19,930 bases of DNA from DATJHM01 sp035493895 (lineage in GTDB: Bacteria; Chloroflexota; Ktedonobacteria; Ktedonobacterales; Ktedonobacteraceae), in NCBI GenBank assembly GCA_035493895.1, contig DATJHM010000066.1, positions 1-19,930 on the forward strand, in the 5' to 3' direction. The notes beneath the pieces were generated by a model, which did not search any database, had not been told where the DNA came from, and was given only the letters and a program-made list of their open reading frames with translations. The translations under genes were made by a program, and so were the position numbers. Positions within the stretch are counted from its first letter, which is position 1, and each line of letters starts with the position of its first letter. Below, piece by piece: positions 8,592 to 15,451 of this stretch.

Positions 8592-8655
8592 GGAAATACG
8601 GCTATATGAAAACACATACTCATAACAGCGCAACAGGGAATACGGCTATATGAAA
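8592..8655 (+). repeat. Short direct repeat around TACGGCTATATGAAA
   Basis: GGAAATACGGCTATATGAAA at 8592-8611 recurs as GGAATACGGCTATATGAAA at 8637-8655, about 45 bases apart. It lies in a gene-free stretch between drmB and a transposase relic. It may be part of an insertion-sequence end or another local duplication. Confidence 0.7.
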
Positions 8656-8677
8656 TCCTGTTCGTAACATTGCAAAC

Positions 8678-8710
8678 GGAACTTCTCCCAAAGTTCTAGA
8701 AGGGCTTTTT
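8678..8710 (+). terminator. Possible terminator after drmB
   Basis: GAACTT (8679-8684) pairs with AAGTTC (8691-8696) over a 6-base loop. An alternative stem, CTTCT (8682-8686) with AGAAG (8698-8702), sits closer to the T run at 8706-8710. Either could end the defence operon. The stems are short, so this is tentative. Confidence 0.3.
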
Positions 8711-8893
8711 AGTTTGAACACCAACCATCTTTTGGCTATTCAGCCACTGGCGTGCCCAAAACACGACATTGTGAGCGAGCATACCAGGCAACACGAGCAT
8801 GTATTGAGCTTCAAAGCGCTTCTTATTGCGTTTGGGGCCAAAACGTTCTCGGCCTTTTCAAATCCGCCTGACTTTTTCGATGAAGAAGTCAGG
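8696..8893 (-). pseudogene. Decayed transposase C-terminus
   Basis: Read on the minus strand from 8893, the frame gives DFFIEKVRRI, one stop, then KGRERFGPKRNKKRF, EAQYMLVLPGMLAHNVVFWA and RQWLNSQK, ending at TAG 8696-8698. The RNKKRFEAQ…LAHNVVFWAR pattern is like the C-terminal tail of DDE transposases that I recall from Ktedonobacteria. The rest of the gene, including the catalytic residues, is missing. 8894-9044 gives no clear continuation in any frame and holds no other gene that I can support. The plus-strand ORF over this region (8714-9058) is an antisense shadow. Family assignment is uncertain. Confidence 0.6.
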
Positions 8894-9044
8894 CAACGTC
8901 TTTGGGATTTACCGCCCGCCACTGTTTGTATCTGGCCTTTCGAGGAAATGTATGATAGGACTGGTTCAAGCAAAATGCACACTTACTCTTGCTATCCCCT
9001 ATCCAAAAACTCGCGCGCTTCCCCGTCCCTGCTCTTCCCTCCCG

Positions 9045-9863
9045 CTACGACACAATAGCGATCGGACGAATGGGCGAGCCTGTTCCCCCGCGAATTTTGA
9101 GTGGCAGACAAACAAACAGAAATTCATGCCGCTGTGCTCGTGCCAGCTCCTCCAGAAAGACATTCTCGAGAATATAAATACCATGACGCACAAGCAAAAT
9201 AATATGTCCCGGCAACGTCACACCCAGGTCAGGATCGACTTCGCCAGATACATCCCATGCCACATTATCTGCACCAACCGCCCTGACCTTCCGCTCGGCT
9301 AACCACTGCGAGGCATCACTACGCATACCCACACCCGCAAGATAGGCCGCCGGATCGTTCCAGCGGGAACCATTTCCCGTACGGACAAGGACAACGTCGC
9401 CCTCGCAAATAGTGACGCCCTGCTGGCTGGCGGTCGCTTCGAGATCCGCACGCGTCACAGGCTGGTCAGAGGCAATGATATTAACGCCCCGGTACGTTGC
9501 CACATCCAGTAACGCGCCCCGGCAAACGATGGGAGCAATAGTCTCAACCCCCATTTCGGTAAAGCCCGTCGAGGTCTGCAACTGCGCGTTCACCTCACGC
9601 CCACCATAGAGCCGCAGATTCTCAGCCTGATGGGTCAGGGCGTCTATATGGGTTCCAGCATGCTCATCCATGTACAGAAAACCCGATGCACCCGTACGCA
9701 CGCTACCCATCCCCGCCTCATGACGGCGATGTAAGGTGTAGACAAACCCCGGCGCATGCGAAGGAGGAATAGGGGCTCCAAAGTATCGTGGTTGCTCAAG
9801 GTCATACACCTGCGCATTCGCTGCACTCTGTAGCAAAAAATCCATTGATACCAGTCCTTTCAT
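9045..9863 (-). CDS. Cyclase-family metal-dependent hydrolase
   Basis: A 272-residue cytoplasmic protein of the cyclase family (PF04199), which includes kynurenine formamidases and other metal-dependent amidohydrolases and lactonases. The metal-binding signature HAGTHIDALTH is at residues 68-78, matching the family pattern HxGTHxDxxxH. The C-terminal LPLKIRGGTGSPIRPIA is the usual family ending, so the protein is complete. The start at 9863 is supported by GAGGTGAG a few bases upstream. It lies 108 bases downstream of the SBP1 gene on the same strand and probably shares its transcript. The substrate cannot be told from sequence. Next to a sugar transporter, hydrolysis of a sugar-derived lactone or amide is a reasonable guess. 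Confidence 0.85.
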   Translation of the reverse strand: MKGLVSMDFLLQSAANAQVYDLEQPRYFGAPIPPSHAPGFVYTLHRRHEAGMGSVRTGASGFLYMDEHAGTHIDALTHQAENLRLYGGREVNAQLQTSTGFTEMGVETIAPIVCRGALLDVATYRGVNIIASDQPVTRADLEATASQQGVTICEGDVVLVRTGNGSRWNDPAAYLAGVGMRSDASQWLAERKVRAVGADNVAWDVSGEVDPDLGVTLPGHIILLVRHGIYILENVFLEELARAQRHEFLFVCLPLKIRGGTGSPIRPIAIVS

Positions 9864-9971
9864 AACGAACTCACCTCACCCAATGCGAACGCTCTCTCGG
9901 CTGCTCTACACCCACAGGCTCTAGCCTGCATGCAGAGCACAATTCATCGTCATCAATGCGCGCCCATAACC
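9864..9971 (-). other. SBP1-cyclase intercistronic gap
   Basis: No gene is visible. The gap holds the palindrome CTGCATGCAG (9926-9935) inside a wider possible stem (GCTCT with AGAGC). There is no T run after it, so it looks more like an mRNA-stability or attenuation element than a full terminator. Confidence 0.3.
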
Positions 9972-11279
9972 CTATGCGAGCGCTTTGATGGCCTGATCGT
10001 AGAAACTCTGCGCGCCAGCACTTGCTGAGAGCTGACCAAAGCTCACAGACTGAGCGACCTTCAAGAGTGCAATGCCAATCGCACCGCTTCCTGCCGGTGG
10101 AAGAATCGTCAAAGGACGAACCTGGTTGCTTTTTTCAACCTGTGTGGTGTAAGACAGCGTCTCCTTTTGTGCACTATCGAGAGACGAGCTGAGCGTGGCC
10201 ATCGTTTTTGTGTTGCCAGGGACACCACGATCCAGGCCAATCGCTTGAATACCCTTTGCATTATTCACCAGGAAATTGATAAAGGTGGCAGCATCCTGTG
10301 AATCTTTCGATTTGGTGGAAATACTCATCAACTGTCCCGGCTTGACGTAGAGACCCGGCTGCTGCCCTGTTGGCGGCATATACAGTGCGAGTGTGTGTTG
10401 TGTGAGGCCCTGGTAACCGGGGAACTGGTTGGACCAGCTAACATCAAAGACCGCTTTCCCTTGAATAAGCAAAGACGTGTCCGGACCACTTGCGCCTGCA
10501 ACCGAAGCCTGCGTTTGCGCAGGCACACACGCGCCCGATGCGCGCAGACCATTCCAATAGTCGAACCACTCGGCAATATCGTCCACCCCGATGCTGAGCT
10601 TGCCATCAGATGTGTAGAAATTTTTGCCACGCTGGCGAACCCAGACCTCGAAGTTCATCATCTGACCACTGGCATCAATGGTTCCATAGACGCCTTTCTT
10701 CTTCAACGCGTTTGTCAGCTCTCTGGTATAGCTCGCAAACTCGCTATAGGTCATCGTTGCTGGTGGGAGTCCGACCCCTGACTGCCTGGCAAGGTCGGTA
10801 TCATAGACCAGACCAGCACAGGTGCCGCCAAGAGGAATGCTATAGAGCGTACCATTGTATTTGCTATTTTCGACCAGTGTGGGATCTAAACTGGAAAGAT
10901 CAATGGTTTTGTTGCTGGTAAAGGATGTCAGGTCCTGAATGATGTTTTGTTTTGCGTACTGAGCAATGTACGTGATATCCATCTGGATCAAGTCGGGAAT
11001 GGTGCCACCGGCAATCTGTGTATTCAGTTTATCCCAATAGGTGCCCCAGTCCGAAAATGAAGAACGGATGCTGATATCGGCATTTGTAGCCTGGAAGGAT
11101 TGGATGGCTTTTTTCGTCGAGGTATTACGCGAGGCAGGACCCCAGAAATATAACTGCAACTGGTGCGCAGATCCGGCACTTCCACATCCGGCCAGAAGAC
11201 CCTGCGCCGCCATGCTGGCCGCTATACTGCTAAGTCCAAATTTGCAAAATTGTCGTCGACTGTACGAGCTCATACGCAT
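9972..11279 (-). CDS. Sugar ABC transporter substrate-binding lipoprotein (SBP1)
   Basis: A 435-residue extracellular binding protein of the family 1 solute-binding type, which captures a sugar and hands it to MalF/MalG-type permeases. The N-terminus carries a twin-arginine motif (SRRQFCK, 7-13) and a lipobox ending LLAGC with the lipidated Cys at 32. It is therefore predicted to be a Tat-exported, membrane-anchored lipoprotein. The start at 11279 is set by GGAGGA 8 bases upstream; an ATG two codons later is less well placed. It is clearly paralogous to SBP2 (13034-14341), with identical length and shared stretches such as NFEVWVRQRGKN and LTILPPAG. Its promoter and operator are at 11487-11529, giving a leader of about 215 bases. 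The sugar is unknown. Confidence 0.92.
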   Translation of the reverse strand: MRMSSYSRRQFCKFGLSSIAASMAAQGLLAGCGSAGSAHQLQLYFWGPASRNTSTKKAIQSFQATNADISIRSSFSDWGTYWDKLNTQIAGGTIPDLIQMDITYIAQYAKQNIIQDLTSFTSNKTIDLSSLDPTLVENSKYNGTLYSIPLGGTCAGLVYDTDLARQSGVGLPPATMTYSEFASYTRELTNALKKKGVYGTIDASGQMMNFEVWVRQRGKNFYTSDGKLSIGVDDIAEWFDYWNGLRASGACVPAQTQASVAGASGPDTSLLIQGKAVFDVSWSNQFPGYQGLTQHTLALYMPPTGQQPGLYVKPGQLMSISTKSKDSQDAATFINFLVNNAKGIQAIGLDRGVPGNTKTMATLSSSLDSAQKETLSYTTQVEKSNQVRPLTILPPAGSGAIGIALLKVAQSVSFGQLSASAGAQSFYDQAIKALA

Positions 11280-11298
11280 GTGGGCGTTCCTCCAACGT

Positions 11299-11332
11299 TT
11301 GTATAAACACTACAATGATCCCTGCATCGGGA
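11299..11332 (-). promoter_or_regulatory. Two-hairpin leader before SBP1
   Basis: On the minus strand, TCCC-GATGCA-GGGA (11332-11319) is followed by TTGTA…TACAA (11315-11299, 5-bp stem). GTTGGAGGA and the start codon come next. The layout and spacing match the leaders at 12980-13013 and 17070-17102. The second stem here has T-A where the other two have C-G at the same position. Confidence 0.5.
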
Positions 11333-11398
11333 AATAGCTGAAAAACATTACAACTGTACCTATTTGTGGCGAAACAAATATCTCTGGAAAGAACGATG

Positions 11399-11416
11399 TG
11401 TCCTGCAATCAGGACA
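11399..11416. other. Small perfect hairpin in SBP1 leader
   Basis: TGTCCT (11399-11404) and AGGACA (11411-11416) form a 6-bp stem with a 6-base loop within the SBP1 leader. No T run follows on the minus strand. Its function is unknown, and it could be chance. Confidence 0.25.
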
Positions 11417-11486
11417 ATTTGACCGAAACCCGTCAAGGGAAAGATTGCGAACGTTCTCCCGCCCTGTGCACAGCAGGATGAATTTA

Positions 11487-11529
11487 TGTGACCGTTAACA
11501 TTATACGCAAAAGATGATCGGACTGTCAA
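11487..11529 (-). promoter_or_regulatory. SBP1 promoter with LacI-type operator
   Basis: On the minus strand, TTGACA (11529-11524) and TATAAT (11505-11500) are both perfect consensus boxes separated by 18 bases. The operator TGTTAACGGTCACA (11500-11487) begins at the last base of the -10 box and covers the start site, so a bound repressor would block initiation. The operator has the central CG and TGT…ACA ends typical of LacI-family sites. Confidence 0.85.
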
Positions 11530-11589
11530 TCGCTTGCCCGCATGAGGCTGGGCCGCTGCATTCTCATGCTGTCCGTTTCCAGGCAGCAA

Positions 11590-11632
11590 TTGACAGATCA
11601 GCATTCTATTCAGTATAATGTTAACGGTCACA
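11590..11632 (+). promoter_or_regulatory. lacI promoter with LacI-type operator
   Basis: TTGACA (11590-11595), an 18-base spacer and TATAAT (11614-11619) are followed by the operator TGTTAACGGTCACA (11619-11632), identical to that of SBP1. This predicts autoregulation of the repressor. Transcription would start near 11626, giving a leader of about 135 bases before the ATG at 11761. Confidence 0.85.
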
Positions 11633-11760
11633 TAAATTCAGCAGCAGTTTCACGCGACATGCTGGATTTGTTTTCAAGCAAGAACATTTTCATACCTCTA
11701 ACCGGTGGTAGCACGCAAAATGGGCTTTCTTGCCTGTTCTCAGAAGAATGTGAGTTGTCT

Positions 11761-12774
11761 ATGACACTCAAAAAAAAGAAGATTACTATTCATGATATCG
11801 CACAAATGGCTGAGGTCTCCCATCAAACGGTTTCCCGCGTCTTAAACGACAGCCAGAGTGTCTCAGAAGCGACCCGCAAACGCGTCTTGCAAACCATGCG
11901 CCAGTTAGAGTATGTTCCCAATAAAGTCGCGCAAATGCTCATCACGAACAAATCACTCACGCTGCAATTGCTTTACGTTGATGTGAAACAGGGTGGTCGG
12001 CTCGCAGAATCGATGCAACGCATGGTACGCATCGCCAGGGAATCTGGCTATGATCTCCTGGTTACCTCTACGACTGAACGTGAGTTGGGAAAGACGCTGG
12101 AAAATGCTGCTTCTCGCCTGGTCGATGGGATCATTATGCATGCGCCTCGCCTGCGCATAGCCGATGAAGAGCTCCTGGCACTGTGCAATGGCCTCCCTCT
12201 GGTCCGTCGTGATTATGTCCCCGATTCCAGGCTTGCCTGGGTCGGCTTCGATCAAGAATATGCTACGCGTCAGGCAACCGAACACTTAATTATGCTTGGC
12301 CATCGCCAGATCGCCGCTATTCCACAATCACTGGATCTCATGAATGGCTATTGGCGCTTTGTTTCGTGGCAAAAAACGCTCCACAATCATGGCTTAGAGC
12401 CAGGTCCGATGTGTGCATCTGCGGATTCTATTCGCAATGCCTATGAGACGATGCAGACTATTTTAGCCACATCTCCTTCGTTTACAGCCCTCGTCGTCGG
12501 CACCGATACGATTGCCGTGGGGGCGATGGAAGCACTACGCGAACGGGGTTTACGCATTCCTGAGGATGTCTCGGTTGTCAGTTTTAACAATACTGAATTG
12601 TCCGCGTTTACGCATCCACCACTCACCACGATTGACTTCAAGTTTGATCAACAGGATTCGACGGCGGTGAAATATCTGATCGATATTCTACACGATCCAG
12701 AGATGAATCTGCATCGTCGCGTTCTGCTCTCAGATCTCATTATACGCAAAAGCACGCAATCCCTACTACTCTGA
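11761..12774 (+). CDS. LacI-family transcriptional repressor
   Basis: A 337-residue regulator. The N-terminal helix-turn-helix ITIHDIAQMAEVSHQTVSRV covers residues 8-27, and the hinge helix region (YVPNKVAQML) follows at about 52-61. The remainder is a periplasmic-binding-protein-like effector domain with the usual AVGAMEALRERGLRIPEDVS stretch and TTIDF near the C-terminus. The start at 11761 is preferred over an upstream in-frame start at 11542. The upstream start would place the promoter and operator inside the coding region and add 73 residues foreign to the family. It is the obvious candidate to bind the four TGTKAMCGKTMACA-like operators here, so it should control itself, SBP1, the Gfo/Idh gene and the permease operon. 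The inducing sugar is unknown. Confidence 0.93.
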   Translation: MTLKKKKITIHDIAQMAEVSHQTVSRVLNDSQSVSEATRKRVLQTMRQLEYVPNKVAQMLITNKSLTLQLLYVDVKQGGRLAESMQRMVRIARESGYDLLVTSTTERELGKTLENAASRLVDGIIMHAPRLRIADEELLALCNGLPLVRRDYVPDSRLAWVGFDQEYATRQATEHLIMLGHRQIAAIPQSLDLMNGYWRFVSWQKTLHNHGLEPGPMCASADSIRNAYETMQTILATSPSFTALVVGTDTIAVGAMEALRERGLRIPEDVSVVSFNNTELSAFTHPPLTTIDFKFDQQDSTAVKYLIDILHDPEMNLHRRVLLSDLIIRKSTQSLLL

Positions 12775-12895
12775 GAGGTGGTCATGCCCTGGGTAACGTG
12801 TGCGTATACTTTTGCCAGAGGCTGTGGATCAGGCGCAACGATTTCTGTCCATTGCATGAAATCGCTGCCCTCTGTCCAAAAAAGGAGGTTCTTTT

Positions 12896-12923
12896 TACCT
12901 TTTTAAGGTATTTTTTCTTTTTT
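12896..12923 (+). terminator. Terminator after lacI
   Basis: TACCTT (12896-12901), a TTT loop and AAGGTA (12905-12910) form a 6-bp stem. A T-rich run (six T, C, then more T) follows directly. The stem is AT-rich but the run is strong. It would separate lacI from SBP2. Confidence 0.6.
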
Positions 12924-12932
12924 CCAGTAATG

Positions 12933-12959
12933 TTGATACTATCCACAGAGATATACAAT
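12933..12959 (+). promoter_or_regulatory. Weak candidate promoter for SBP2
   Basis: TTGATA (12933-12938) and TACAAT (12954-12959) lie between the terminator and SBP2, but the 15-base spacer is short. No LacI-type operator is present here, unlike the other promoters of the locus. SBP2 may therefore be controlled differently. Confidence 0.3.
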
Positions 12960-12979
12960 AGTTGTATGTTTCTTCTATT

Positions 12980-13013
12980 CCTCAAAGTTGGGGGATTTGC
13001 ATCGACTATGCAA
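12980..13013 (+). promoter_or_regulatory. Two-hairpin leader before SBP2
   Basis: CCTCA-AAGT-TGGGG (12980-12993, with one T-G wobble pair) is followed by TTGCAT-CGACT-ATGCAA (12997-13013, 6-bp stem). GGATTGGAG and the ATG at 13034 come next. The same arrangement precedes the SBP pseudogene and, more diverged, SBP1. Confidence 0.55.
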
Positions 13014-13033
13014 GGATTGGAGAAAGCATTCAC

Positions 13034-14341
13034 ATGGGTACAACTTCTTACAATCGCCGACAATTCTGTCAGCTTGGTCTCGGCGGTCTGACCGGCCTGT
13101 CTCTACTCGATCTGGCCGGATGCGGAACTTCGTCTGCATCGGGCAATACAACGTTGCAATTGTCTTTCTGGGGCCCCTCTTCACGCAATCAGTTAACGAA
13201 AAAAACCATCCAATTATTTCAAAGCGCGCATCCCAATGTCACTATTCATTCTTCATTCACGGATTTCAATACTTACTGGAGTAAACTGGATACGCAGATC
13301 GCTGGCGGCAACGTTCCTGATTTGATGCAGATGGATGTCTCTTATGTCGCTCAGTTTGTCCAACAAAATCTTCTGGTGGAAATAACTCCTCTGGTGAAGA
13401 GCAAAGTCATCGATCTCTCTCAGCTGGATCCAGGGCTGGTCGAAAACAGTAAATTCAATGGCAAACTCTACGGCGTCCCTCTGGGCGGCAATTATGAAAG
13501 TATGTACTACGATACAGTACTCGTTCAGCAAGCCGGGATGAGCCCCCCACCTCAGTTAATGACCTGGGATGATTTTGCCAACTATACCCGCGAACTGTCA
13601 CAGGCTCTGAAAAAACGGGGGATTTTCGGGACGTCCGATACGAGTGGTGATTACTCTAATTTTGAGGTCTGGGTCCGCCAACGTGGCAAAAATCTCTATA
13701 CTGCCGATGGGAAATTGGGCTTTGAGGTGACCGATCTGGCTGAATGGTTCGATTATTGGATCGGTTTACGGAAATCTGGCGCATGCGCATCTGCGGCAGT
13801 CCAGGCTTCCGCTCCTGTCCCAAGTGTGCCAAATACTTCGCTGCTGACACTCGGCAAGATTGTCTTTGAGAATAATCATTCCAATCAGTTCTCAAGCTTT
13901 CAACAACTCGCACAGCACAAATTAGCATTACAAATGTCGCCTACGGGGTCAAAGCCTGGCCTTTACAACAAACCATCACAATTGATGAGTATCTCGACAA
14001 AATCCAAGTATCAACAGGATGCGGCGGAGTTCAGCAACTTTTTTGTCAATGATCCCAAAAGCATTCAGGCTCTGGGTCTGGATCGGGGCATTCCTGGCAA
14101 CAAAAACGCTCTGAACATTCTCAGTGCGACGATTTCTGCGGCGGACAAAGAATCACTGGAATATACACAGATGGTTCAGAAAAGTGGACAATCCAGCCCT
14201 CTGACGATTTTACCTCCCGCAGGGGCCGGTAACTTCTCCATATTGCTGGTCAAAATTTCTCAACAGGTCGCCTTTGGTCAGGTATCCGCCAGCGCTGGCG
14301 CTCAAACCTTCTACACCAATATGACCAAAGCCCTCGGATAA
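13034..14341 (+). CDS. Sugar ABC transporter substrate-binding lipoprotein (SBP2)
   Basis: A 435-residue family 1 solute-binding protein and close paralogue of SBP1, with roughly half the residues shared by eye. It has an NRRQFCQ twin-arginine motif at 7-13 and a lipobox DLAGC with Cys at 30, so a Tat-exported lipoprotein is predicted. Conserved blocks include LSFWGPSSRN, DTQIAGGNVPDLMQMD and NFEVWVRQRGKNLYT. ATG 13034, with GGAG 11 bases upstream, gives exactly the length of SBP1. The in-frame TTG at 12962 would run through the leader hairpins and is rejected. The gene stands alone between a terminator (12896-12923) and a bidirectional terminator (14355-14384), and no permease is directly attached. 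It probably feeds the permeases at 17494-19347 or pair(s) elsewhere. Confidence 0.93.
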   Translation: MGTTSYNRRQFCQLGLGGLTGLSLLDLAGCGTSSASGNTTLQLSFWGPSSRNQLTKKTIQLFQSAHPNVTIHSSFTDFNTYWSKLDTQIAGGNVPDLMQMDVSYVAQFVQQNLLVEITPLVKSKVIDLSQLDPGLVENSKFNGKLYGVPLGGNYESMYYDTVLVQQAGMSPPPQLMTWDDFANYTRELSQALKKRGIFGTSDTSGDYSNFEVWVRQRGKNLYTADGKLGFEVTDLAEWFDYWIGLRKSGACASAAVQASAPVPSVPNTSLLTLGKIVFENNHSNQFSSFQQLAQHKLALQMSPTGSKPGLYNKPSQLMSISTKSKYQQDAAEFSNFFVNDPKSIQALGLDRGIPGNKNALNILSATISAADKESLEYTQMVQKSGQSSPLTILPPAGAGNFSILLVKISQQVAFGQVSASAGAQTFYTNMTKALG

Positions 14342-14354
14342 GCAGAAAAATAGC

Positions 14355-14384
14355 AAGTCTCCCAGAAATTTTTCCGGGAGACTT
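14355..14384. terminator. Bidirectional terminator between SBP2 and AKR
   Basis: AAGTCTCCC (14355-14363) pairs perfectly with GGGAGACTT (14376-14384), and part of the loop can extend the stem (GAAA with TTTC). On the minus strand a TTTTT run follows; on the plus strand a T/C-rich run follows. It sits between two convergent genes. Confidence 0.75.
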
Positions 14385-14405
14385 CCTCTCTTCTCTCGCG
14401 TGTGC

Positions 14406-15335
14406 TTAATCGCCTGCTTGCGTAAGAACCGCGATGTCCTCAGCCGTTAATTCCAACTCAATGGCTTTCATCAACGCTCTGACCTGCGCTGGCGACGTCG
14501 CGCTGGCAATGGGGGCCGTTATACCGGGATGCGCCATCAGCCAGGCCAGAGAGACTTCTGTCGCCGTGACGTTGTGTCTCTCCGCAACCTGATCAACTGC
14601 CGCGAGCACGCCAAAACCATATTCATTCATGAATAATTTTTGTATTGCCTCCGCACGGATACTCACGGGCAATTCCTGGTTCGGACGATACTTGCCAGAT
14701 AAGAAACCACGCGCAAGAGCATAAAATGGGATCACGCCAATCTCTTGCTCACGACAGACGCGCTCCAACTCACCCTCATATTCTTTACGCTCAACAAGAT
14801 TGTAGAGAGGCTGCAAACACTCATAACGCGCATAGCCATGCTCCTGGCTGACGTTATTTGCGGCCGCCAGACGTTCTGCTTTGTAATTTGACGCCCCAAG
14901 CACGCGGACCTTCCCCTGCTTCACCAGCTCGTTGAAAGCCTCCATTGTCTCTTCAAGCGGGGTCTTCAGGTCATCCTCGTGAGACTGGTAGAGATCAATA
15001 TAATCCGTTTGTAGACGTTTGAGCGAGTCTTCGACGGCCTCAAACATATACGTGCGAGAGAGCCCTTTCTTATCCGGCGCCATGGCCTTGCCCAGTTTCG
15101 TCGCCAGAATAATCTGAGCACGATTTCCACGCTGCTTCATCCAACGACCAATGACTTCTTCAGACGCTCCTCTTGTGTAAAGGTCGGCGGTATCGATGAA
15201 ATTCCCGCCAAGTTCAACATAGGTGTCCAGAACCGCAAATGCTGTTTCTTCATCAATGTTGCGACCAAAGACATTGCCACCAAGACAGAGTGGCGTCACC
15301 TGTACATGCGAACGTCCAAGCTGACGCGTTACCAT
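14406..15335 (-). CDS. Aldo/keto reductase
   Basis: A 309-residue NADPH-dependent oxidoreductase of the aldo/keto reductase superfamily, with a TIM barrel acting on carbonyls such as sugar aldehydes. The catalytic tetrad is visible: D48 and Y53 (NFIDTADLYTRG), K80 (ILATKLG) and H119 (DLYQSHEDD). The start at 15335 (MVTRQLGRS) is chosen because GGAGAAGAG lies 8-9 bases upstream. Longer in-frame starts at 15350 and 15437 have no such site and would add residues absent from the family. It lies 116 bases downstream of the Gfo/Idh gene on the same strand, and a long stem-loop in that gap may set their ratio. Pairing with a Gfo/Idh enzyme suggests stepwise oxidation and reduction of an imported sugar. 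The exact substrate is unknown. Confidence 0.9.
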   Translation of the reverse strand: MVTRQLGRSHVQVTPLCLGGNVFGRNIDEETAFAVLDTYVELGGNFIDTADLYTRGASEEVIGRWMKQRGNRAQIILATKLGKAMAPDKKGLSRTYMFEAVEDSLKRLQTDYIDLYQSHEDDLKTPLEETMEAFNELVKQGKVRVLGASNYKAERLAAANNVSQEHGYARYECLQPLYNLVERKEYEGELERVCREQEIGVIPFYALARGFLSGKYRPNQELPVSIRAEAIQKLFMNEYGFGVLAAVDQVAERHNVTATEVSLAWLMAHPGITAPIASATSPAQVRALMKAIELELTAEDIAVLTQAGD

Positions 15336-15368
15336 ATATCTCTTCTCCATATCTATGAAATAACATGA

Positions 15369-15424
15369 CATCTGCCCGCTCTCATACCGATTCCTGACTC
15401 TCGACTGTTGAGCGGGAGCAGATG
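15369..15424. other. Long intercistronic stem-loop
   Basis: CATCTGCCCGCTC (15369-15381) pairs with GAGCGGGAGCAGATG (15410-15424), giving 13 base pairs with a two-base bulge and a 28-base loop. No T run follows the stem in the minus-strand direction, so it is probably not a terminator of the Gfo/Idh gene. An mRNA processing or stability element between the two genes fits better. Confidence 0.55.
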
Positions 15425-15451
15425 AAAAATAACGCACCTCTCGTGACTGGT

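Larger units (their letters stand above)
11480..11638. repeat. 27-bp perfect inverted repeat of divergent promoters
   Basis: Bases 11480-11506 are the exact reverse complement of 11612-11638. Each arm contains a -10 TATAAT followed by an operator, so the SBP1 and lacI promoters are mirror copies firing apart. Weaker similarity continues outward through both -35 boxes. This points to duplication of one promoter cassette. Confidence 0.9.

Noticed and set aside
8714..9302. Plus-strand ORFs of 114 and 158 codons after drmB
   Set aside because: They run antisense to the transposase remnant and the cyclase gene and have no recognisable domain.
11542..11760. Longer start for the LacI gene
   Set aside because: It would place the promoter and operator inside the coding region and add 73 residues unlike the family; ATG 11761 fits the normal N-terminus.
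12962..13033. Longer TTG start for SBP2
   Set aside because: It would translate through the leader hairpins and Shine-Dalgarno site; the ATG at 13034 gives the same 435-residue length as SBP1.
15336..15437. Longer start for the aldo/keto reductase
   Set aside because: The extra residues are unlike the family and run through the intercistronic stem-loop; GGAGAAGAG points to 15335.
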